Below are positions 1 to 5,968 of a DNA stretch of 5,968 nt, piece by piece. Position 1 is the stretch's first letter. The number at the start of each line of letters is the position of its first letter. The translations under genes and the position numbers were made by a program. Under the pieces are notes generated by a model. It ran no database searches and had not been told where the DNA came from. It saw nothing but the letters and a program-made list of their open reading frames with translations. Source of the DNA: Sphingobacteriia bacterium (GTDB taxonomy: Bacteria > Bacteroidota > Bacteroidia > UBA7662); contig RFPG01000087.1 in the NCBI GenBank assembly GCA_009926245.1, positions 1 through 5,968 of the forward strand, in the 5' to 3' direction.

Positions 1-3000
1 AGCACCCAATCCAAAACGGATCTGGCCTGAGGCATTCACCGAAAATCGAAACGAGGATTCGTTGACATCCGGGCCCAAAACCTGCAAACCCATCCGCCGG
101 CATTCTTCCAGGAAGAAAGCCACTTTGGTAATATCCGACATGTGGTTGGACAAAACCGCGGCCATAAACTGGGCGGGGTAATGCGCTTTGAGGTAGGCCG
201 TTCGAAAGGCCACTACCGCATAACACGTTGAATGGGACTTGTTAAAGGCGTATTCAGCAAAGGCTTCCCAATCCTTCCAAATTTTGGAAGCAATCCCTTC
301 GTCGTGCCCCCTTTCTTTGCAACCCTCCAAAAACTGAGGCTTGAGCTTGGCGAGCTTTTCAGGTATTTTTTTGCCCATGGCCTTGCGCAATTCATCCGCT
401 TTGCCTTTGGAAAAGCCAGCCAACTTCTGACTCAGAAGCATCACCTGTTCTTGGTAAACCGTGATTCCGTACGTCTCTCCCAAGAGTTCCTTCATGTCCT
501 CCAGATCGTAGACAATAGGCTCTTTGCCGTGTTTGCGGTTGATGAAATTGGGGATGTAGGCCAAGGGTCCCGGGCGGTACAAGGCATTCATGGCGATAAG
601 GTCCTCGAATTTGTCCGGCTTGAGTTCCTTGAGGTATTTCTGCATTCCGGGGGATTCGTATTGGAAGATCCCGACGGTTTCTCCTTTTTGAAAAAGGGCG
701 TAGGTCAAGTCATCATCCAAGGGGAAATCCTCCGGAGCAGGAAAATCAGGCTGCACATCGCGCACCAGTTCAACGGCATCGTTGATGATGGTCAAGGTAT
801 TGAGCCCCAAAAAATCCATTTTGAGCAATCCCGCGGCTTCGGCCACCTCGTTATCGAATTGGGTGACCAAGGCAATCTGAGCATCCGGGGTGTTCTTGAC
901 CGGAACATAATCGGTTAAATCACCGGGTGTTATGACGACACCGCAAGCGTGGGTTCCCGAATTCTTAAAAGAACCTTCCAGCAAAGCGGATTGCTCCAAA
1001 ACGCGGGCCTCCCTACCACCTTTGCGCAACATATCAACCATCAAACGGGCTTTGCGCTGATCATCGGTACTCAATTGATCCAGATGCTTGAGCCCTTGTT
1101 CGGGGTTCAGCAATAGTTTCCTTAGAGGGGCCTTCTTGAAGTAATCGGCCCGGTTCAGGTCCTCCGGAAAAAGTTTGGCCAGGGTATCGGTTTCCAAGGG
1201 TTGCAGGCCCATGACACGACCAATGCTACGAATGGCCGATTTGGCTGCCATGCTATGGTAAGTGGCAATCTGCGCGACTTGGTTCCGACCGTATTTTTCC
1301 ATCACATAACGCATGACTTTTTCGCGACCGCGGTCATCAAAGTCAATATCAATATCGGGCATGCTAACGCGGTCCGGGTTCAAGAACCTCTCAAAGAGCA
1401 AATCATACCGAATAGGGTCCACATCGGTGATCCCGGTGCAGTAGGCCACCACTGAACCAGCCGCTGAACCCCGGCCCGGACCTACGGTCACGCCCATGGA
1501 TCGAGCCGCCGACGTAAAGTCCTGAACAATCAAAAAATACCCGGGATAACCCGTGTGGGCAATGGTCTGCAATTCAAAATCGATCCGTTCCAGCAATTCG
1601 GGGCTTAGGGATCCGTAGCGCTTGACGGCCCCTTCGAGAGTCAAGTGGCGTAGGTATTGGTTTTCGTCCCCAAATCCCGGGGGAATCTCAAAGCGCGGGA
1701 GTAAAACATCCCTTTGGAGGGAATAGGACTCCATGGAATCGGCCAAGGCCAAGGTATTGGCCAACCATTCCGGGTGTTGCCCCATTCGGGTTGCGGCTTC
1801 GGCGGGTTCCCACAAATGGTAACCCTCGCCCCGCATGCCAAAACGGTAACCGCGGCCCTGCCCGATGGGGGTATCCTTGTATTCCAAGGGCACCACACAG
1901 AGATAGGTATCGTGCAGGTCGGCATCTTGGGCGCGGTTGTAATAGGTATTGTTGGTAACAATGATCGGAATATTGTATTGAACCGACCATTTTTCGTATT
2001 GGGCCCGAACAAATTGCTCTTCTTCGAGGCCGTGGTCTTGGACCTCCAAATAAAAATGCTCTCCAAAGGCCTCTTTCCATGCCCTTAGGGCCTCCTCGGC
2101 CTGGGCTTCCCCGTGATTGAGCAAAGTCCAAGGGATTTCGGCATCCAGGGAACCGGAGGTGGCCACCAAGCCTTCGCTGTGCGCGAAGACCAATTCCCGA
2201 CTCACGCGGGGAACATAATAATAGCCTTCGGTGTACGAAAGCGATCCCAATTTGACCAGGTTTTGGTAACCCTTTTGGTTGCGGGCCAAGAGGAGTTGGG
2301 GCGTTCCGTTATCCTTGCGGCTATGATCGCGGTGGTCTTTGCAAACCTGCAGATCCAAGCCCAAAATGGGCTTGATCCCCTTGGCATGGGCGTATTGAAA
2401 AAACAAAAAGGCCCCGTAGAGGGTGGAGTGATCCGTCAAGGCAATGGCCCCGCTTCCCTGGGCCACGGCATGGTCCACCAAATCGTAAACCGTGCTGCAC
2501 CCGGGGATTCCCAACGAAAATTGGGAATGGCAATGCAAGTGAACAAACCTGGTAACAGACGATTCGGATCCGACACCGCCCTTCACGATCCCATCGTTGG
2601 AAAGGGCCTTGGATGAATCGGTTGTAGAAGGGCTCACAGGAGTGTCAGCCTGCCCGGCACCGTTGATCGCCGATGTGGGACCTGTCGCCTTTTGTTGGAG
2701 ACTCTTTCTAAATTCATCGTAGGCGGACGCATCCAATCCCAAATGGTTGGCTTGGATCACCTGCCTTTGGACGAGGGCTAACAAACAATCCACCGTCGCC
2801 GCCACATCGGCACCTGCATCGTGAGCCTCCTGAAATCCAGTGCCAAAAAGCTTCCAATAGAGTTCGGTCAGCGAGGGCCATTTGTATTGACCCCCTCGGC
2901 CCCCGGGCAATGCACAAAAAGCTGTGGAAACCTCCTTGGTATCCAATACATGCAAGCCTTCAAAGCGATCGCTTCGTCCCAAACGGTGCCATTCGGCACG

Positions 3001-3327
3001 AATGATCAGTAAATCAAATTCAATGTTATGTCCAGCAACGACCGTTGCCTTTTGCAAATCCGCTTCAAAAATATCCAAGACGGTTTCCAAGGGCTGCCCT
3101 TCGGCCCTGGCCCTTTCGGTCGTGATTCGATGAACCTTGGCTGCGTTGAAGGGAATATCAAAACCATCAGGGTACACCACCAGGGATTGGGCCGCCATGC
3201 ATTGACCCTGATCATCGAGCAATTGCCAACCCACTTGAACGGCCCGGGGCCAATTGGCCGAGTCGCTGATCGGGGCTTTGTAATTGCGAGGTAAACCGGT
3301 GGTTTCGGTATCAAAAACCAGAATCAT
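1..3327 (-). CDS. dnaE: DNA polymerase III alpha subunit with N-terminal DEDDh proofreading exonuclease domain (3' end beyond window)
   Basis: This is the replicative DNA polymerase catalytic subunit, seen as 1109 codons without a stop and cut by the left edge. Residues 1-200 form a DnaQ-like 3'-5' exonuclease with all DEDDh residues: D6 and E8 (FDTETTG), D105 (HNIEFD), H169 and D174 (HDAGAD). A Ser/Thr/Gly-rich linker covers about 205-258. The PHP domain starts at FVHLHCHSQFS (261-271). The polymerase core follows, with GPGRGS at 616-621, catalytic D660 and D662 in PDIDIDFDD, and the third catalytic Asp D838 in KMDFLGL. The tail (HhH, OB fold, clamp-binding motif) lies outside. The frame ends at IRFGLGA, still inside the conserved core. 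The ATG at 3327 overlaps the methyltransferase stop as ATGA, with no Shine-Dalgarno sequence, and gives an exonuclease start matching the family. The product should replicate and proofread as one chain with the beta clamp. The fusion is, as I recall, usual in Bacteroidota. The PHP metal ligands are partly lost. Confidence 0.96.
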   Translation of the reverse strand, partial: MILVFDTETTGLPRNYKAPISDSANWPRAVQVGWQLLDDQGQCMAAQSLVVYPDGFDIPFNAAKVHRITTERARAEGQPLETVLDIFEADLQKATVVAGHNIEFDLLIIRAEWHRLGRSDRFEGLHVLDTKEVSTAFCALPGGRGGQYKWPSLTELYWKLFGTGFQEAHDAGADVAATVDCLLALVQRQVIQANHLGLDASAYDEFRKSLQQKATGPTSAINGAGQADTPVSPSTTDSSKALSNDGIVKGGVGSESSVTRFVHLHCHSQFSLGIPGCSTVYDLVDHAVAQGSGAIALTDHSTLYGAFLFFQYAHAKGIKPILGLDLQVCKDHRDHSRKDNGTPQLLLARNQKGYQNLVKLGSLSYTEGYYYVPRVSRELVFAHSEGLVATSGSLDAEIPWTLLNHGEAQAEEALRAWKEAFGEHFYLEVQDHGLEEEQFVRAQYEKWSVQYNIPIIVTNNTYYNRAQDADLHDTYLCVVPLEYKDTPIGQGRGYRFGMRGEGYHLWEPAEAATRMGQHPEWLANTLALADSMESYSLQRDVLLPRFEIPPGFGDENQYLRHLTLEGAVKRYGSLSPELLERIDFELQTIAHTGYPGYFLIVQDFTSAARSMGVTVGPGRGSAAGSVVAYCTGITDVDPIRYDLLFERFLNPDRVSMPDIDIDFDDRGREKVMRYVMEKYGRNQVAQIATYHSMAAKSAIRSIGRVMGLQPLETDTLAKLFPEDLNRADYFKKAPLRKLLLNPEQGLKHLDQLSTDDQRKARLMVDMLRKGGREARVLEQSALLEGSFKNSGTHACGVVITPGDLTDYVPVKNTPDAQIALVTQFDNEVAEAAGLLKMDFLGLNTLTIINDAVELVRDVQPDFPAPEDFPLDDDLTYALFQKGETVGIFQYESPGMQKYLKELKPDKFEDLIAMNALYRPGPLAYIPNFINRKHGKEPIVYDLEDMKELLGETYGITVYQEQVMLLSQKLAGFSKGKADELRKAMGKKIPEKLAKLKPQFLEGCKERGHDEGIASKIWKDWEAFAEYAFNKSHSTCYAVVAFRTAYLKAHYPAQFMAAVLSNHMSDITKVAFFLEECRRMGLQVLGPDVNESSFRFSVNASGQIRFGLGA
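3324..3327 (-). promoter_or_regulatory. ATGA stop-start overlap, methyltransferase to dnaE
   Basis: On the minus strand ATG (3327-3325) opens dnaE and TGA (3326-3324) closes the methyltransferase, a four-base overlap. The upstream bases (CACCATGCGATTGGT) hold no Shine-Dalgarno sequence. This is a classic arrangement for translational coupling. It suggests dnaE translation depends at least partly on the message of the gene before it. Confidence 0.7.
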
Positions 3328-4268
3328 ACCAATCGCATGGTGTTAGAGACTTCCAGATTGCGCCAGGCCTCGCCCCGTACAACACGGGCATAGACTCCCA
3401 GCGGTAAAAAACGACCATGACGATCCTGCAAAGCGGTTTCACCGCATTCCATTTCTTGGTTCTTGTACCAACGCCCTAACAATGAACGCAGGATGAGGGG
3501 CGACAGACCCAGGGAGTAGGCGTTGACCAACATCGCATGGCGCTCGGGCACCAATATTTGGCGAACCTCTTCCAAAAGATCCTGCAATTGATCCTCCAAC
3601 TTCCATCGTTCACCGGAACTTCCAATGCCATACGCCGGGGGATCCATCAAGACCGCATCGTACAAATGTCCCCGTTTGATTTCGCGCTGAACAAATTTTC
3701 GGGCATCTTCGACCACCCAATGCAAGCCATCCAAACCCGATAAGTCGGCGTTGCGGCGGGCCCAGTCCACAACCTGTCGGACGGAATCCAGATGATAGAC
3801 CTTGGCCCCCGAAGCGGCGGCAGCCAAACTGGCCCCACCTGTATAGGCAAAGAGATTCAAAACGCGGGGACCACCCGTCCAATTTTTGAGAACCCCGGCG
3901 ATAAACTCCCAATTATCGGCCTGCTCTGGAAACAAACCCACATGCTTGAATGCCGTCATGGCCAATTGAAACCGGAGTTTCAGCGCAGGGCTTTGGTAAG
4001 ACAAGGACCAACGATCCCCGGCCGACCCTGGCCCGCTTCCCAACCATTGCCCGCTACGACTTCCCCCGGATTCAAAGCGCCAATGGGTTGATTTGCGCAA
4101 GGCGGCTTGGGATTCAACAGGAGCCCACAGGGCTTGGGGTTCGGGCCTTTGCAAAACACGATCCCCAAAGCGCTCCCATTTGAGGCCGTTCCCGCTATCC
4201 AACAAGGCATAATCCTTCCACAGCTGAGGGTAACGCAGGGGCAAAACAGCAGGAGGAGACTCCAGCAT
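3324..4268 (-). CDS. Class I SAM-dependent methyltransferase, RlmI/RlmK-like (probable rRNA methyltransferase)
   Basis: A 314-residue Rossmann-fold methyltransferase. From the ATG at 4268, SAM motif I is VLNLFAYTGG (136-145), the acidic ribose-binding residue is D161 in HLDSV, the adenine-contact region is WVVEDARKF (near D188), and motif IV is DPPAYG (209-214). That combination is typical of the COG1092 group, which includes the 23S rRNA cytosine methyltransferases RlmI and RlmK, so RNA is the likely substrate. I see no PUA domain like that of RlmI. The first 130 residues (LWKDY, ERFG, RPEPQALW, FKHVGLFPEQ) instead match a Bacteroidota-type subfamily I recall as uncharacterised. The target base is therefore unknown and I give no symbol. 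The ATG shares one base with the lysS TGA (TGATG). A TTG at 4271 would add one residue and is less likely. The TGA at 3324-3326 overlaps the dnaE ATG, so the gene sits in a coupled chain. Confidence 0.9.
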   Translation of the reverse strand: MLESPPAVLPLRYPQLWKDYALLDSGNGLKWERFGDRVLQRPEPQALWAPVESQAALRKSTHWRFESGGSRSGQWLGSGPGSAGDRWSLSYQSPALKLRFQLAMTAFKHVGLFPEQADNWEFIAGVLKNWTGGPRVLNLFAYTGGASLAAAASGAKVYHLDSVRQVVDWARRNADLSGLDGLHWVVEDARKFVQREIKRGHLYDAVLMDPPAYGIGSSGERWKLEDQLQDLLEEVRQILVPERHAMLVNAYSLGLSPLILRSLLGRWYKNQEMECGETALQDRHGRFLPLGVYARVVRGEAWRNLEVSNTMRLV

Positions 4269-4270
4269 CA
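4266..4270 (-). promoter_or_regulatory. TGATG stop-start junction, lysS to methyltransferase
   Basis: On the minus strand the lysS stop TGA (4270-4268) and the methyltransferase ATG (4268-4266) share one base. An AAGG lies only three bases before the ATG, too close to act as a normal Shine-Dalgarno sequence. Re-initiation by the ribosome that finishes lysS is the likely mode of starting. The junction decides between the ATG at 4268 and the TTG at 4271 in favour of the ATG. Confidence 0.65.
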
Positions 4271-5791
4271 ACCTTCGTTTTTCTCGGGCCGCATTTGCGG
4301 AAACAAAAGGACCTCCTGAATGCTCGGCGCATTGGTCATGATCATCGCCAATCGGTCGATGCCAATTCCAATACCGGCGGTGGGCGGCATACCAAATTCC
4401 AGGGCTCTCAAAAAATCTTCGTCCAAAACCATGGCCTCCGGATCCCCTCGCTTGCCCAAATCCAATTGAGCCTCGAAGCGGGCCCGCTGATCCAAGGGGT
4501 CGTTGAGTTCCGAAAACGCATTGGCGATTTCTTTGCTATTGCAAATAAGCTCGAATCGCTCCACCAATCCGGGTCGGCTGCGATGGGCTTTGGCCAAAGG
4601 TGACATTTCAACCGGGTAATCCATCACAAAGGTGGGCTGTACCAACGTAGGCTCCACCAATTCTCCAAAGAGCGTATCCAGGAGTTTGGCCCTTCCCATC
4701 GAAGGATCGGTTTCAATTTTAAGGCCGTTGGCCAATTCACGCAAAGCGGCTTCATCCAAATCATCAACACGGACCCCCGCTTTCTCCGAAATCGCATCGT
4801 ACAAGGTCACGCGATGGAACGGCGCCTTGAAATCAATGCGGTGCTCGCCGACCTGCAGGACCGTTGTACCGTGCAATTCCAATGCCAACTCTTCGAGGAG
4901 CTTTTCGGTTTGGGACATCATCCATTGATAATCCTCGAAGGCCACATAGAGCTCCAACATGGTGAACTCCGGGTTGTGAAAACGACTCATGCCCTCGTTG
5001 CGGAAATCCCGAGCAAATTCGTAAACACCCTCGAAACCACCGACGATCAATCGCTTGAGGTAAAGCTCGTTGGCAATCCTTAGGTACAAAGGCATGTCCA
5101 GCGTGTTGTGGTGGGTTTTGAAAGGCCGGGCCAAGGCTCCACCGTAGATGGGCTGAAGCACAGGGGTTTCAACCTCCAAATAACCATGCCGGTTAAAAAA
5201 GCGCCGCATGGTTTCGATCATTCGTGATCGTAACACAAAAATATTTCGGACTTCCGGATTCACCACCAAATCCACATAGCGCATGCGGTAACGTTGCTCG
5301 GGATCGGTGAAACCGTCGTAAACCCGACCTTCGTCGTCTCTTTTGACAACGGGCAAAGGACGCAACGCCTTGGCCAAGAAAACAAAACTCACGACGTGAA
5401 GCGTGATTTCGCCCACCTGGGTTCGAAAAACATGGCCCTTGACCCCAACCCAATCCCCAATATCGCAGTGCTTCTTGAAGACCTCGTTGTAACCGTCTTT
5501 GTTCTCTCCGGGACAGATTTCGTCGCGGCTGATGTACAGTTGAAGGCGACCGCTGGCGTCTTGCAATTCGGCAAAGGAGGCTTTGCCCATGATACGCCGG
5601 CTCATCAAACGACCGGCCAGGGAAACCTCTTGCCAGGATCCTGCATCTTCGTCGCGGAAATCGCGAAGGACTTGGGCGGTCCGGTGGGTCCTCTCAAAGG
5701 ATGCGGAAGGGTAAGGCTCGACCCCCAACCCCCGAAGGGATTCCAGGGAGGCACGACGCAAGAGCTCTTGTTCGCTCAGTGGTTGGTTCAT
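4268..5791 (-). CDS. lysS: Lysyl-tRNA synthetase, class II
   Basis: A cytoplasmic enzyme that charges tRNA(Lys) with lysine using ATP. It has 507 residues, the normal length for bacterial class II LysRS. An N-terminal helix leads to the OB-fold anticodon-binding domain (about 57-142). The class II catalytic core has motif 1 in the FFNRHGYLEVETP region (198-210), motif 2 as FRNEG (263-267) followed by HNPEFTMLE (272-280), and motif 3 as GIGIGIDRL (473-481). The conserved NELYLKRLIVGGF (241-253) and the closing LLFPQMRPE are also present, so all core motifs look intact. The start is the ATG at 5791: a TAA lies in frame two codons upstream, which rules out a longer protein. There is no Shine-Dalgarno sequence at normal distance and the bases just before the ATG are AT-rich, as is common in Bacteroidota. 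The stop overlaps the methyltransferase start by one base. The leader contains an inverted repeat. Confidence 0.97.
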   Translation of the reverse strand: MNQPLSEQELLRRASLESLRGLGVEPYPSASFERTHRTAQVLRDFRDEDAGSWQEVSLAGRLMSRRIMGKASFAELQDASGRLQLYISRDEICPGENKDGYNEVFKKHCDIGDWVGVKGHVFRTQVGEITLHVVSFVFLAKALRPLPVVKRDDEGRVYDGFTDPEQRYRMRYVDLVVNPEVRNIFVLRSRMIETMRRFFNRHGYLEVETPVLQPIYGGALARPFKTHHNTLDMPLYLRIANELYLKRLIVGGFEGVYEFARDFRNEGMSRFHNPEFTMLELYVAFEDYQWMMSQTEKLLEELALELHGTTVLQVGEHRIDFKAPFHRVTLYDAISEKAGVRVDDLDEAALRELANGLKIETDPSMGRAKLLDTLFGELVEPTLVQPTFVMDYPVEMSPLAKAHRSRPGLVERFELICNSKEIANAFSELNDPLDQRARFEAQLDLGKRGDPEAMVLDEDFLRALEFGMPPTAGIGIGIDRLAMIMTNAPSIQEVLLFPQMRPEKNEG

Positions 5792-5811
5792 AGGTTACAA
5801 AATTGCACAGG

Positions 5812-5837
5812 TTGCGACCTCCAATAAGCCGTCGCAA
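5812..5837 (-). repeat. Perfect 7-bp inverted repeat (hairpin) in the lysS leader
   Basis: On the minus strand TTGCGAC (5837-5831) and GTCGCAA (5818-5812) are exact inverted copies around a 12-base spacer, GGCTTATTGGAG. In RNA this could form a seven-pair stem whose loop exposes GGAG. It ends 20 bases before the lysS ATG. It is not followed by a run of T residues, so it does not look like an intrinsic terminator of the short ORF upstream. It may be a leader element or an operator-like site, or it may be chance. No known riboswitch or T-box features are visible in the 66-base gap. Confidence 0.45.
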
Positions 5838-5857
5838 AACCCACGCAAATTAAGCAA

Positions 5858-5956
5858 TTAGCCGGCCTTTTGGGTCTTGAAAAAGCGTGCTGCGGCCCCT
5901 TGGTTTTTGTAGGCCTCGTTGGCCTGGTTTGGGGCGGTTCCATGCCGCTTGCCCAT
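5858..5956 (-). CDS. Short hypothetical protein (32 aa from ATG) or C-terminal tail of a gene cut by the right edge
   Basis: The frame reads MGKRHGTAPNQANEAYKNQG and continues AAARFFKTQKAG to a TAA at 5860-5858. It stays open up to the window edge (four more codons, AFLS), so it may be the end of a longer gene. The codons (AAC, CAG, GCC, GAG, TAC, AAG) resemble those of the neighbouring genes, and the peptide is basic and rich in Ala, Gln, Asn and Lys. There is no signal peptide, membrane segment or catalytic motif I can name. I do not recognise it. It lies 66 bases upstream of lysS on the same strand with no visible terminator between, so co-transcription is possible. No Shine-Dalgarno sequence precedes the ATG. 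Confidence 0.42.
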   Translation of the reverse strand: MGKRHGTAPNQANEAYKNQGAAARFFKTQKAG

Positions 5957-5968
5957 GCTCAGAAAAGC

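Noticed and set aside
232..918. A 228-codon open frame on the plus strand.
   Set aside because: It is wholly antisense to the conserved polymerase core of dnaE, whose frame is intact and carries catalytic residue D838 in this stretch. The translation has no recognisable motif. Codon bias of the real gene explains the open antisense frame.
1641..2131. Two overlapping minus-strand frames of 141 and 147 codons within dnaE.
   Set aside because: They are out-of-frame shadows. The dnaE frame in the same place reads TNNTYY and TPIGQGRGYRFG, clear DnaE sequence.
2113..2616. A 167-codon plus-strand frame over the exonuclease linker and PHP domain.
   Set aside because: It is antisense to recognisable PHP motifs in dnaE, with no domain of its own.
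4269..4271. TTG as the start codon of the methyltransferase.
   Set aside because: It adds one residue, has no spacing for a ribosome site, and is directly followed by an ATG in a standard TGATG junction.
5798..5824. A possible Bacteroidota-type promoter for lysS on the minus strand: CAATTTTG near the TAnnTTTG consensus, with a TTG upstream.
   Set aside because: One mismatch in the -7 box, a spacer of about 16 bases that seems too short, and a predicted start almost on the ATG make it too weak to annotate.
5294..5827. A 177-codon plus-strand frame that runs past the lysS start.
   Set aside because: Nearly all of it is antisense to the LysRS anticodon-binding domain, and the translation resembles no family.
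5812..5837. The lysS leader hairpin read as an intrinsic terminator of the short ORF.
   Set aside because: The stem is followed by CCTGTGCAA on the minus strand, not by a T run.
5846..5853. A second -7-like box, TTAATTTG on the minus strand.
   Set aside because: It has one mismatch and no TTG at the expected upstream distance.

Overview
The window carries one minus-strand gene cluster. In transcription order, from right to left, it runs: a short unidentified ORF, lysS (class II lysyl-tRNA synthetase), a class I SAM-dependent methyltransferase of the RlmI/RlmK-like type, and dnaE (DNA polymerase III alpha subunit), whose 3' end runs off the left edge. Nothing convincing is coded on the plus strand. 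Its longer open frames all lie antisense to these conserved genes. About 98% of the window is coding.

The organism looks like a member of the Bacteroidota, perhaps a moderately GC-rich Flavobacteriales-like lineage. The strongest evidence is the polymerase. It begins with a complete DEDDh exonuclease domain fused ahead of the PHP and polymerase domains, and it contains phrases such as SRKDNG, TNNTYY and TPIGQGRGYRFG that I recall from Bacteroidota DnaE proteins. The synthetase (DYQWMM after motif 2, SIQEVLLFPQMRPE at the C-terminus) and the methyltransferase (LWKDY near the start, FKHVGLFPEQA, WVVEDARKFV) also read like Bacteroidota versions. The gene starts lack Shine-Dalgarno sequences, which fits that phylum. 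The placement rests on remembered family sequences, not on a search.

Layout: 1-3327 is dnaE (1109 codons, no stop in the window). 3324-4268 is the methyltransferase, whose TGA overlaps the dnaE ATG in an ATGA junction. 4268-5791 is lysS, whose TGA shares one base with the methyltransferase ATG (TGATG). 5792-5857 is a 66-base gap with a perfect 7-bp inverted repeat just upstream of lysS. 5858-5956 is a short ORF with coding-like sequence that may be the tail of a gene continuing off the right edge.

The two overlaps suggest that lysS, the methyltransferase and dnaE are read from one message with coupled translation. This would place tRNA charging, probable rRNA modification and the chromosomal replicase under shared, growth-linked expression. 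I see no defence system, mobile element, CRISPR array, structural RNA or clear new system. The points most worth a second look are the exonuclease-polymerase fusion paired with an eroded PHP metal site, the hairpin and mini-ORF in the lysS leader, and the short ORF at the right edge.
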